From Tenacibaculum lutimaris (GTDB taxonomy: Bacteria > Bacteroidota > Bacteroidia > Flavobacteriales > Flavobacteriaceae), in assembly GCF_003610735.1 (NCBI RefSeq), contig NZ_RAQM01000008.1, forward strand, positions 124,001-188,000: a stretch of DNA of 64,000 bases, read 5' to 3'. Made by a program: the position numbers and the translations under genes. Shown here in pieces: positions 9,016 through 18,300 of this stretch (within the stretch, counting starts at the first letter, position 1; each line of letters begins with the position of its first letter). The notes below the pieces were generated by a model. It did no database searches. It was not told where the DNA came from and saw only the letters and a list, made by a program, of their open reading frames with translations.

Positions 9016-10386
9016 ATGAAAAAGTACGTTCTAAATTTTATAGTATTACTACTAACTTTTCAAATGTATAGCTTTCAGGAGGTTATTAAGGGAGAGGAGG
9101 TTGTAAAGCCGTTACAAGAAATAACAAAAGAAGAAAAACAAGAGCAACTTAGTCATCCAAAAAGTTTTATTCCACCAACATACAAACAAAAAGAAGTTTT
9201 TTCTATTAAAGAGGTTCCTAATCCGAAAAAGAATGGTGCTAACGGATTTATCTCTGACCCTAATAATTATATTAAAGCTCTTGAAGAACATGAGTTAAAC
9301 TTGAAACTATGGGAGTTAGAACAAAAAACAACAGCTCAAATAGTCATAGTAATTGTTAAAAGCATAGGACAAGAAGTACCTAAAAATTTTGCTGTAAAAT
9401 TATTTGAGGATTGGGGTATAGGAGATAAAGAGGTAGATAATGGTTTGTTAATTTTAACTGTGATAGATTAACGAAGAACAGAGTTTGAAGTAGGGTATGG
9501 TTTAGAGCCTATTTTAACGGATATCGTTTGCCATAGAATAGGAACTGATGAAGTTGTTCCTTATTTTAAACAAGGTGAATTTGGGAAAGGAATGTTAGCA
9601 GCTGTTTCTAGAGTTGAGGAAATAATAGATAATCCTGATGTTATTGATGAAATTTATGCTCAGAATATTAATTATTACAATGAAAATGAAACTAGCTTTT
9701 TTAAGAATCCATTTTTTATATACCTGTTTTTTTATTTGATAGTTAGCTTGTTTATAGGAGGTTGGTTTGTTATTAAAGCAAGGTCAATAGATGTGTCAAA
9801 AGAAGATTTGTATGACAAGTATCAAGATATGAGTAAACTAGGTTTAGGATGTTTACTTTTTCTATTTCCTTTGCCCTTGTATTTTATTAATAGATATGTA
9901 AAGTCTAAGCTTAAATTGTATCGTTTTTCTCCTCGTTTCAGTAAAAAGAACGGAAAACAATTTTATTTAAAAAGTGAATGGGCTGAAAACGATTTTTTAG
10001 AAAAAGCGCAAATTCTCGAAGAGAAAATTAAATCGAAAGAATATGATGTTTGGGTAACAGAAGATGAAAGCGATATTTTAATTCTCGAATATGAAGGTTC
10101 TAGTAGAAAATATACAAATTGCAAACAGTGTAGGTATAAAACCTTTGGAAGAATAAGCACAAAGATTATACATAAGGCTACTTATGATTCTAGTGGTGAA
10201 AAACGAGAAGATTATTTATGTAAGAATTGCAACTATCAAGAAAGCAAAACTATTATAATCCCAAGATTAGAAAGATCTAGTAGTTCTTCTTCTAGTTCAG
10301 GAGGATCATCATGGTCATCATCCTCATCGTCATCAAGTTTTGGAGGAGGAAGTTCAGGTGGTGGTGGAGCAGGTGTAAGCTGGTAA
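9016..10386 (+). pseudogene. TPM-domain (YgcG-type) membrane protein broken by one in-frame stop
   Basis: One continuous frame runs from ATG 9016 to TAA 10386, interrupted only by TAA at 9469-9471. The part before the stop has a signal peptide (MKKYVLNFIVLLLTFQMYSF) and the first half of a TPM domain ending LLILTVID. The reading resumes at once with RRTEFEVGYGLEPILTDIV, the conserved second half; family members usually have Gln or Asp before RR, so a single CAA to TAA change explains the break. After the TPM domain come two membrane segments (about 9715-9780 and 9845-9890), a Cys-pair segment (CKQC / CKNC) and a Ser/Gly-rich tail typical of YgcG proteins. The part after the stop has no start-like context of its own. 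Alternatives are a base-call error or a very recent mutation. Confidence 0.8.
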
Positions 10387-10437
10387 AACCATTTATTATT
10401 AAAATAATCTTAAAATTAGAAACATCTAGGTTTTTTC

Positions 10438-10455
10438 CTGTAAAAATATTTACAG
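10438..10455. promoter_or_regulatory. Perfect 7-bp inverted repeat upstream of the small RNA candidate
   Basis: CTGTAAAAATATTTACAG: 7-bp arms with a 4-nt spacer, centred about 29 nt before the predicted start of the small RNA, where a -33 element would lie. The half-sites (TGTAA/TTACA) resemble Crp/Fnr-type operators. No protein has been linked to it here. Confidence 0.4.
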
Positions 10456-10474
10456 AGATACTATAAATTTGTGA

Positions 10475-10578
10475 TATAATTCAGAGGAGCTGACTTTAAA
10501 AGACAAGTCCCCCCCTGAAATATCATTTAAAGATGATATTCGAACCTCCAGCATTTAAAAAAAGCTGGAGGTTTTTTT
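10475..10578 (+). ncRNA. Candidate structured small RNA, about 104 nt, three hairpins
   Basis: A TAAATTTG promoter element (10464-10471) matches the Bacteroidota -7 consensus and predicts a start near 10475. The transcript would fold into three hairpins in a row. Hairpin 1 (10482-10517) pairs CAG/CTG, GG/CC and GACTT/AAGTC and contains a run of seven C. Hairpin 2 (10519-10540) is AATATCAT/ATGATATT. Hairpin 3 (10543-10573) is AACCTCCAGC/GCTGGAGGTT followed by seven T, a clear terminator. No open reading frame fits. The terminator could instead serve the upstream TPM gene, but the promoter and the extra hairpins favour a separate RNA. Confidence 0.5.
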
Positions 10579-10647
10579 CTTCAGGCAACCTTTTTTCAAT
10601 TTTACTAGTCTATATATTTGTAAGGCAATAAAAACTATAAAAAGAAA

Positions 10648-11208
10648 TTGAAAATTATTTCACTGCATAACAAACAAGCGAAGCTTATAAAAAAGGCAAC
10701 TGAGCAGAACAGAGAAGCTCAACAGCAATTGTTTGAACAGTACTCACCCAAAATGTTAGGAGTTTGTAGACAATATGTAAAAGATTTACATCATGCAGAA
10801 GATTTGATGTTACAAGGTTTTTTTAAGGTTTTTACCAACTTACAAAAATTTAAAGGAGAAGGAAGTTTTGAAGGGTGGATTCGTAAAATTATGGTGAATA
10901 CTTGTGTAAGTTATTTACAAAAAAAGAATCTTATTCAACTATCTGATGAGGAATTCGTTTTTAACGATGCTGCTACCGAAAGTTTAGAAAATACTTCGGT
11001 AGAAGATATTCAAAAACTCATAGATACACTTCCAGAAGGCTATAAGTTAGTATTTAATTTATATGCTATTGAAGGTTATAAACATTCAGAAATAGCCAAA
11101 AAGCTGCAAATTTCTGAAAGTACTTCAAAGTCGCAGTTGTTTAAAGCTCGTAAATGGTTGCAAACGAATTATTGTAAAATGAATCAAATTAAAGATGTCA
11201 ACAAATAA
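10648..11208 (+). CDS. ECF-type RNA polymerase sigma factor
   Basis: A 186-residue sigma-70 factor with only regions 2 and 4. Region 2 (about residues 25-95) reads LFEQYSPKMLGVCRQYV, then HHAEDLMLQGFFKVF and GSFEGWIRKIMVNTCV. Region 4 (about 125-175) has LPEGYKLVFNLYAIEGYKHS and EIAKKLQISESTSKSQLFKA with a helix-turn-helix. The start is TTG at 10648; no ATG lies close by. The next gene overlaps its end by 14 nt and encodes a one-pass membrane protein, so this looks like a sigma/anti-sigma pair. Target genes are unknown. Confidence 0.92.
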   Translation: MKIISLHNKQAKLIKKATEQNREAQQQLFEQYSPKMLGVCRQYVKDLHHAEDLMLQGFFKVFTNLQKFKGEGSFEGWIRKIMVNTCVSYLQKKNLIQLSDEEFVFNDAATESLENTSVEDIQKLIDTLPEGYKLVFNLYAIEGYKHSEIAKKLQISESTSKSQLFKARKWLQTNYCKMNQIKDVNK

Positions 11209-11986
11209 AATAGATAAACAAATTGCTGATAAACTCAAAAATAGAGAGTTGTCACCTTCATCATCAGCTTGGGAACGTTTGAATTCTCAACTAGACGAAC
11301 ATCAAAATCAAAAGAAAAGAAATTGGTTTTTATATGTTGGTTATGCGGCAAGTTTAGCTTTGTTGTTGAGTGTAGGATTTTCTTTTTTTCTAAATTCTGA
11401 TACTGAAAAATCAATAGAAACAATTGTTGAAACTTCTATAGATACCTTAAAAATGAATGATGTTAAAATGAAGGAGTTGATAAACGACACTGAAGAAGCT
11501 ATTGTACAGGTTGAAGAAAAAAAAGAAGAAATTTTACCGAAGAAAGTCAACCAAATTCCAATTATAGATGATAAAACGGAAGTTGTTATTAGTCAATCTA
11601 AAGAAGAATTAGAGTTTAAACCAATTCAAGAAAAAAGTTTACCAAAAGAAATTGTAATAGCTTCTGTAGATAAAACTTCTTCAATAGAAGTTAAAAAGAA
11701 TGATAATTCAAGAATAAAAGTAAATAGTGACGATTTATTGTTCGCTGTAACCCATAATTCAGAAGAAATTAAAGAATATTACGCAAGACATAAAGTGAAA
11801 CGTGAAGATGTGTTAAAAACGATAGAGGATGAATTGAAAAGATCTGATTTTAAAATTAATCCTAATACGATTTTAGCAGAGGTAGAAAGAACAATTGATG
11901 ATGAAGAGTATAACGGAGACTTCATGCAGAAACTAAAACTAAAAATATCAGACATTGCAGTAGCAATTGTTGATAGAAATAAATAA
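11195..11986 (+). CDS. One-pass membrane protein, probable anti-sigma partner of the ECF factor
   Basis: A 263-residue protein. A cytosolic N-terminus of about 45 residues (KIDKQIADKLKNRELSPSSS) precedes one membrane helix (WFLYVGYAASLALLLSVGF, about residues 47-67). A long charged periplasmic part rich in Glu, Lys and Ile/Val follows. There is no zinc-binding anti-sigma motif. Overlap with the sigma gene and the topology suggest it holds the sigma factor at the membrane; this is inference. The next gene encodes an outer-membrane protein, a possible target or part of the same sensing set. Confidence 0.6.
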   Translation: MSTNKIDKQIADKLKNRELSPSSSAWERLNSQLDEHQNQKKRNWFLYVGYAASLALLLSVGFSFFLNSDTEKSIETIVETSIDTLKMNDVKMKELINDTEEAIVQVEEKKEEILPKKVNQIPIIDDKTEVVISQSKEELEFKPIQEKSLPKEIVIASVDKTSSIEVKKNDNSRIKVNSDDLLFAVTHNSEEIKEYYARHKVKREDVLKTIEDELKRSDFKINPNTILAEVERTIDDEEYNGDFMQKLKLKISDIAVAIVDRNK

Positions 11987-12052
11987 AGCGCTTACCAATT
12001 ATCGATAATTAAATCACCAAAATTATTATCAGTTTAATTTAAAATTACAAAA

Positions 12053-13114
12053 ATGAAAAGAATACTATTATTAGTGTTGTTTGTAACAACTATTGCCCAT
12101 TCTCAAGAAAAAGTATTTGAAAAAGAAGTAAAAAAAATATCAAATACTATCGATAAAATCACACAACAACACAAAGACTCGTTAAAGTTGAAAATTAAAG
12201 ATATTAACGCTCAATTAGAAAGTAATAAAATAACGCTTGATGAAGCTGTGAAGTTAAAAAAAGAAGCGGCTCAATATCATGCAGAACAAATTGAAAGAGA
12301 AGTTTCTGTTCAAGAACAAAACCTACAACAATTAGTACAAGATAAAATTGATGGAAAAGTATTAAGTAGTGAAGAAGATACCAATGTTGGTACTTTTAGA
12401 ATTGCAGGAGCAGAGTTTAAATTAGATCTTTCTAAAGATGAAGTTGAAAAAGAAAAAAGAAGAAGAAAAAAAAGAACAACCTCACAAATAGTGTTTGCGC
12501 TAGGTGTAAATAATGTATTAACGAACAATGAGTTTAGTTCGTTAAATGATTCTGAGTACAAATTTTGGCAATCACATTTTTACGAATTAGGATTTACATT
12601 TAAAACACGTTTTACTAAAGAACCATCTAAAACGTATTTTAAATATGGGGTTTCTTTTTTGTGGAATAACTTAAGAGCAGAAAACAATCGATATCATGTA
12701 GTAAATGGAGATGAAACAAATTTGAGTATTCACCCTGATCAACTTTCAGAAAGTAGATTACGTCATGTACAAATGACATTTCCTATGCATTTGGAGTTTG
12801 ATTTCTCTAAAAACAAAAAGTATTCTGATGGCGAAGTAGTAGATAGAACTCATAAAGCTTTTCGTTTAGGAGTAGGTGGTTTCTTCGGATTTAAATTAGG
12901 AACTCGTCAGTATTTAGAATATAGAAATGCCCAAGGAGTTATGATTGAAGAGGTTCAAAAAGATAACTTTAATATGAATACAATCAATTACGGATTAAGT
13001 GCTTTTGTAGCATACAAAGGTTATGGATTATATGCTAAGTATGATTTAAATCCGTTATTTAAAGATACAGATACAAGAAATATTTCATTAGGAGTTCGAT
13101 TTGATATTAATTAA
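12053..13114 (+). CDS. Outer-membrane beta-barrel protein with N-terminal coiled coil
   Basis: A 353-residue exported protein: signal peptide (MKRILLLVLFVTTIAHSQ), then a Lys/Glu-rich coiled coil (about residues 20-105), a basic KRRRKKR stretch, and alternating aromatic beta-strands to the end (FRLGVGGFFGFKLGTRQY, GLYAKYDLNPLF, ISLGVRFDIN). The final strand has the usual outer-membrane barrel look. No named family is recognised beyond porin-like proteins. It lies 66 nt after the anti-sigma-like gene on the same strand and may be transcribed with the sigma unit. Confidence 0.7.
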   Translation: MKRILLLVLFVTTIAHSQEKVFEKEVKKISNTIDKITQQHKDSLKLKIKDINAQLESNKITLDEAVKLKKEAAQYHAEQIEREVSVQEQNLQQLVQDKIDGKVLSSEEDTNVGTFRIAGAEFKLDLSKDEVEKEKRRRKKRTTSQIVFALGVNNVLTNNEFSSLNDSEYKFWQSHFYELGFTFKTRFTKEPSKTYFKYGVSFLWNNLRAENNRYHVVNGDETNLSIHPDQLSESRLRHVQMTFPMHLEFDFSKNKKYSDGEVVDRTHKAFRLGVGGFFGFKLGTRQYLEYRNAQGVMIEEVQKDNFNMNTINYGLSAFVAYKGYGLYAKYDLNPLFKDTDTRNISLGVRFDIN

Positions 13115-13118
13115 ATAA

Positions 13119-13152
13119 AGAAGGGGAGGAATTTAAATTTCTCCTTTTTTAT
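13119..13152. terminator. Bidirectional terminator between converging genes
   Basis: Imperfect hairpin built on GGAGGAATTT / AAATTTCTCC with A- and T-rich flanks. It lies between the outer-membrane gene and the minus-strand hydroxylase-family gene and overlaps the end of the latter. Confidence 0.55.
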
Positions 13153-14029
13153 TTTTTTCCCATTCTTTACGTAAATCGGTAGAAAGTTTTCCTGTTCCGT
13201 CATGTTTCCATCCAGGAGGTTTTATAAAGTATAAAAGCCTTTTTCCAACAGAAGTTTTGCTTTTAAATACATCAGTAAACATATTATACCATTCAATAAA
13301 AGCAACTTTTATAGGATTATACGTATTGATATTTGTTACCAAACCATACACAGGTTTTTCAACTTCAGGTTCAAAAGTACCAAAGAGTTTATCCCAAATA
13401 ATAAAAATTCCAGCATGATTTCTGTCTAAATATTGAGGATTGGTAGCATGATGCACTCGATGATGACTTGGTGTATTAAAAATAGCTTCAAACCATTTAG
13501 GCATTTTGTTAATAAGTTCGGTATGAATCCAGTATTGATATAGCAAACTAATACTCATTTGAGTTAAAATCATTAATGGATGAAACCCTATAATAGCCAA
13601 TGGAGCCCAAAATATGAATGTATAAAAACTTCCTGACCAAGTTTGTCGTAAAGCGGTGCTTAAATTATATTTTGTTGAAGAATGATGTACCACATGGCTA
13701 GCCCAAAACAAACGACTTTCGTGTGCTATTCTGTGATTCCAATAGTATGCAAAATCTTCAGCAAATAATAAGATAATCCACGACCACCAGGCAAATGGAA
13801 TGGTGAATAAACGATATTGATATAAAAACAGAAATATCCCTAAAATAATTCCTTTAGTAAGCAATCCTATAAAAACATTACCCAATCCCATAGTAATTGA
13901 AGTCGCAGCATCTTTAAATTCGTAATCTTCTAATTTTACTTTAACAGTTAAAATAACTTCAATAATTACTGTTAAAATAAAGAAAGGAATAGCATAGTGA
14001 ATTAGGTTAGGGATTTCAGGAATTTGCAT
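13133..14029 (-). CDS. Sterol desaturase/fatty acid hydroxylase family membrane enzyme
   Basis: About 298 residues from ATG 14029. A start at 14068 would add 13 residues that fit the family poorly. Several membrane helices surround the di-iron histidine clusters HRIAHE, HVVHHSS and HHRVHH, in the order and spacing of the fatty acid hydroxylase superfamily. Such enzymes use oxygen to hydroxylate or desaturate lipids. The substrate is unknown; membrane lipid or pigment modification are both possible. It is a single gene, divergent from the rpsF operon. Confidence 0.88.
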   Translation of the reverse strand: MQIPEIPNLIHYAIPFFILTVIIEVILTVKVKLEDYEFKDAATSITMGLGNVFIGLLTKGIILGIFLFLYQYRLFTIPFAWWSWIILLFAEDFAYYWNHRIAHESRLFWASHVVHHSSTKYNLSTALRQTWSGSFYTFIFWAPLAIIGFHPLMILTQMSISLLYQYWIHTELINKMPKWFEAIFNTPSHHRVHHATNPQYLDRNHAGIFIIWDKLFGTFEPEVEKPVYGLVTNINTYNPIKVAFIEWYNMFTDVFKSKTSVGKRLLYFIKPPGWKHDGTGKLSTDLRKEWEKNKKGEI

Positions 14030-14090
14030 AGTATAAGGTCGTTTAGTTACAAACATACATAAAATCATGAAATTTTTTATAAGTTAAGAG

Positions 14091-14121
14091 TTTGTTTATG
14101 CAGTAAAAAGCAGTATATTTG
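14091..14121 (+). promoter_or_regulatory. Promoter of the rpsF-rpsR-rplI operon
   Basis: TTTG (14091-14094), a 19-nt spacer, then TATATTTG (14114-14121): a near-ideal Bacteroidota -33/-7 pair. Transcription should start near 14125, about 30 nt before rpsF. Confidence 0.75.
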
Positions 14122-14154
14122 CAAGCTTAAAAATAAATTTTAAATAATTTAATT

Positions 14155-14496
14155 ATGAATCATTACGAAACTGTTTTCATTTTGAATCCCGTTTTATCTG
14201 AAACTCAGATAAAGGAAGCAGTAAAGAAGTTTGAGGACTACTTACTTTCTAAAGGTGCAGAAATGATTTCTAAAGAAGATTGGGGCTTAAAGAAGTTAGC
14301 TTATCCAATCGAGAAGAAAAAAAGTGGATTTTACCACTTATTTGAGTATAAAGTAGCAGGTGAAGCAATCGCTCCGTTTGAATTAGAGTTTAGACGTGAC
14401 GATAGCGTTATGCGTTATTTAACTGTAAAGTTAGACAAGCATGCTGCAGCTTGGGCTGAAAAGAGAAGAGAACGTGTTAAATCTGCAAAAAAGTAA
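14155..14496 (+). CDS. rpsF: 30S ribosomal protein S6
   Basis: A 113-residue protein of the small ribosomal subunit platform, which binds 16S rRNA with S18. MNHYETVFILNPVLSE at the start and KEDWGLKKLAYPIEKKKSG are standard S6 motifs; the tail is basic. It is the first gene of rpsF-rpsR-rplI; S18 begins 3 nt after its stop. Confidence 0.98.
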   Translation: MNHYETVFILNPVLSETQIKEAVKKFEDYLLSKGAEMISKEDWGLKKLAYPIEKKKSGFYHLFEYKVAGEAIAPFELEFRRDDSVMRYLTVKLDKHAAAWAEKRRERVKSAKK

Positions 14497-14499
14497 GAA

Positions 14500-14796
14500 A
14501 TGGCATCTATAGAACAACAAGCAAAAGGAAATAAGCAAGGGGAAGTACGTTACTTAACTCCGCTTGATATTGAAACTAAGAAAGAAGCTAAATACTGTCG
14601 TTTCAAGAAAAACGGTATTAAATACATCGATTACAAAGATGCAGACTTCTTAATGTATTTAGTAAACGAGCAAGGTAAAATTTTACCAAGACGTTTAACA
14701 GGAACATCATTAAAATATCAACGTAAAGTGGCTCAAGCTATCAAAAGAGCACGTCACTTAGCTTTAATGCCATACGTTGGAGATATGTTAAAATAA
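14500..14796 (+). CDS. rpsR: 30S ribosomal protein S18
   Basis: A 98-residue protein. The conserved part runs from [15 protein letters not shown] through [20 protein letters not shown] to [12 protein letters not shown]; the N-terminal 25 or so residues are a variable extension. It partners S6 in the ribosome. It lies between rpsF and rplI with very short gaps, so translation is probably coupled. Confidence 0.98.
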   Translation: MASIEQQAKGNKQGEVRYLTPLDIETKKEAKYCRFKKNGIKYIDYKDADFLMYLVNEQGKILPRRLTGTSLKYQRKVAQAIKRARHLALMPYVGDMLK

Positions 14797-14811
14797 TAAA
14801 GAAGTAGAAAC

Positions 14812-15258
14812 ATGGAATTGATATTAAAACAAGACGTAGAAAACTTAGGTTTTAAAGACGATATCGTAACTGTTAAGAATGGTTACGGACGTAACTACCT
14901 AATACCTCAAGGATATGCAATTTTAGCTACTTCTTCAGCTAAAAAAGTATTAGCAGAAAACTTAAAGCAACGTGCTTATAAAGAAGCTAAATTAATAGAA
15001 GACGCTAACAAAGTAGCTGAAACTATTAAAGGTTATGAAATCAAGATAGCTTCTAAAGTAGGTTCAGGAGATAAATTATTTGGTTCAGTTAACAACATTG
15101 ATGTTGCAGAAGCTTTAGTAAAAGCTGGTACTGAAATCGATAAGAAATTTATCAAAGTTACTGGAGGTAACGTAAAAAGATTAGGGAAATACAACGCTGC
15201 TGTACGTTTACACAGAACAGTTGTAGCTGACATCGTATTTGAAGTAGTTGCTGAATAG
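14812..15258 (+). CDS. rplI: 50S ribosomal protein L9
   Basis: A 148-residue protein with the two-domain form of L9: an N-terminal globular domain (MELILKQDVENLGFKDD, GYGRNYLIPQGYAI), a long linking helix (AYKEAKLIEDANKVAE) and a C-terminal domain (LFGSVNNIDVAEAL, RLGKYNAAVRLH). It is last in its operon, followed by a strong terminator. Confidence 0.98.
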   Translation: MELILKQDVENLGFKDDIVTVKNGYGRNYLIPQGYAILATSSAKKVLAENLKQRAYKEAKLIEDANKVAETIKGYEIKIASKVGSGDKLFGSVNNIDVAEALVKAGTEIDKKFIKVTGGNVKRLGKYNAAVRLHRTVVADIVFEVVAE

Positions 15259-15292
15259 TAACTAAATTGTTAAATACCTGTTAATAAAGTAT

Positions 15293-15322
15293 AAATCCGC
15301 TCAGTCGAGCGGATTTTTTTAT
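15293..15322 (+). terminator. Terminator of the rpsF-rpsR-rplI operon
   Basis: AAATCCGCTC, loop AGTC, GAGCGGATTT, then a T-run: a perfect 10-bp intrinsic terminator 34 nt after rplI. Confidence 0.9.
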
Positions 15323-15364
15323 TTCTTAAATTTGAGATGTAACATAAACAAAATCAGTACTATT

Positions 15365-18300
15365 ATGAAAAAATTATTAGTATTCTCTTTTGTTTTTTTG
15401 AGTTTATCCATCTTTTCCCAGATAACTACATCAAAAATAAAAGGAATTGTAACAGACAGTCAAGGAGAACCATTGTTTGGTGCTAACATTGTAGTTTTGC
15501 ATGAACCTACGGGTACTATATCAGGAGCTGTTGCTCAAGAAAATGGTAGGTACACCATTCCTAATTTAAGAGTAGGAGGACCTTATAAAGTAACATTTAG
15601 TTATATTGGGTTTGAATCTCAAGAGGTAACTAACGTTTACTTAACGCTGGGTAAGACCACCAATATAGATGGTATACTGGCTGAAGATGGAGAACAGTTA
15701 GAAGAGGTTGTTATATCATCAACCAGAAGTACAGTTTTTAATAATGATAGAACAGGAGCTCAAACTAGTGTGAGTGCTATTCAACTAAAAACCTTACCTA
15801 CTATTTCACGTTCAGCAGCAGATTTTACTCGTTTAGAACCAACTGCTAGTGGAAATTCCTTCGGAGGGAGAAATGACCAGTTTAATAACTTCTCTTTAGA
15901 CGGTTCTATTTTTAACAACCCATTTGGGTTAGATTCTCCAACACCAGGAGGACAAACAGGATCTCAACCAATATCACTAGATGCTATTGAGCAAATATCA
16001 GTATCTACTGCACCTTATGATGTAACATTATCAGGTTTTACAGGTGCTTCAGTTGATGCGGTTACTAAAAGTGGAACAAATGAATTTACTGGTACAGTAT
16101 ATGGTTTTTTTAGAAACCAAGATATGACAGGTGGCAAAATAAAAGGACAAGATGTTGTAAAACCTAAGTTGAGTCAAAGTCAATATGGAGCTAGTTTAGG
16201 AGGACCTATAGTAAAAGATAAATTATTCTTTTTTGCCAATTTTGAAAAAGATGATCGTGAAGATTTAGGTACTGCAGGATGGGTGCCAAACACTGGAAGT
16301 GGAGCTATTAATGAATCAAGAGTATCAGAGTCAGATTTAATGGCGGTTAAAAATGCTCTGTCTGCTTTAGGATATGATACAGGTGCTTATGAAGGGTTTA
16401 CTTATGGTTCTGAATCTACCAAAGGAATTTTTAAGTTAGATTGGAATATTAATGATAAGAACAGATTAGCTTTAATTTACAATTTTTTAAGAGCATCAAA
16501 AGAAAAACCAGCGCACCCAACAGCTTTAGGTAGTAGAGGTCCAAGTTTTCAAACACTACAGTTTGAAAAATCTGGATATGAAATTAACAATAACTTAAAT
16601 TCATTTCAGTTAGAATTAAACTCAAATTTATCAGAAACAACAACTAATAAATTACAAGTAGGTTATACTCATTTTGATGACTATAGAAATCCTATGTCGG
16701 CACCAGCTCCAGTAATTTCTATTCAAGATGGGAATGGTAGTAATTATATCATAGCTGGTCATGAACCATTTTCTATAAATAATAGACTAGATCAAAAAGT
16801 TTTTCAACTAACTAATAACATGAACTTTTTTCAAGGAGATCACACGTATACCGTTGGTTTTTCATTTGAAAAATTTGAGTTCAAAAACTCATTTAATTTA
16901 ATAAACTATGAGTCGTTTAACTTTGGAATATTTCCATATTATGGATTATTCAGTCCGTACCCAGATGTAGCGACTTTTCTTTCTGAAGCACAACCAGGAG
17001 GTGTAGTGGAGCAATATTTAGCTGCAACACAAAACGCATACAATACATTTAATGCTAATGGAGCAGGAAATGATGGTGGTTGGAAGTTATCTGAACTAAA
17101 CGTAGGTCAATTAGCTTTTTATGTACAAGATGAATGGGAAATGAATGATAAGTTTAAATTAACTTATGGAATTCGTTTTGATAAGCCTTTATATTTTAAT
17201 ACTTCAAGTCTAATTCAAAAATTTATAGATACTGATAATGGTGCAACAAGAGATAATTCAGTAACGTACTATAATCCTAATACAGGTAAAGAGCAAACAT
17301 TACTTTCAACTAAAATGCCTACAAATCAGTGGTTAGTTTCACCTAGAGTTGGGTTTAATTGGGATGTGAAAGGAGATAACACAATGCAACTCCGAGGAGG
17401 GTCTGGAGTTTTTACAGGACGTTTGCCTTTTGTATGGATTGGAAATCAAGTAAGTGGTGCTGATGATGGCTTTTTTCAATTGGTTGATCCAGACTTCAAA
17501 TTCCCACAAGTTTGGAGAACTAATTTAGGATTAGATTATAAGTTTGAAAATGGAATTATAGCAACAACAGACATTTCATATACTAAAGACATTAATGGTG
17601 CACATGTACAAAATTGGGGGCTTAGAGAACCAAGTGGAACTTTAAACACTTCTTTTGACAATAGAGGAGTATATATGTCTGGGGATAAAGGTAATAATGC
17701 ATATGTGTTTACAAATTCAGACAAAGGACGTATTTGGAATGCTTCTCTAAAATTGCAAAAAACCTTTGACAATGGATTATATACAAGCATAGCTTACAAC
17801 TATTTAAATGCTAAAGATGTAAATTCAATTGAAGCTGAAATTACTGGTGATGCATTTGATTTTAATCCTGTTGTGGGTAATGCAAACAACGATGTGTTGG
17901 CGTATTCTAAATACGGAGATACACATAGAATTATAGGAGTTGCTTCTAAAAAGTTTACGTATGGAGGTGATAAATTTGCTACTACTATTTCTACTTTCTT
18001 TGAATATGCTAAAGGAGGAAGGTTTAATTATACATATGCAGGAAATATAAATGGAGATTCTTCTATCCAAAATAATGATTTATTATACATTCCAACATCA
18101 AGTGAAGTACAACAAATGCAATTTGTAGTTAGTGGTCCAAATGGAGAAACAGCTCAAGAGCAAGCAGATGCTTTTGAAGCGTATATCCGTCAAGACGATT
18201 ATTTAAGTGATAATAGAGGGCAATACATGGAGCGCTATGGAGCATTGGCTCCGTGGAGAGGAAGATGGGATTTAAAAATCTTACAAGATTTTAATTTCAA

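Noticed and set aside
9592..10386. A separate gene starting at ATG 9592
   Set aside because: It is in the same frame as the upstream TPM gene and begins in the middle of the TPM domain, with conserved residues before the ATG. It is the second part of the interrupted gene.
13118..13152. Possible small RNA in the gap after the outer-membrane protein gene
   Set aside because: Only one hairpin of terminator type is present and no promoter element precedes it.
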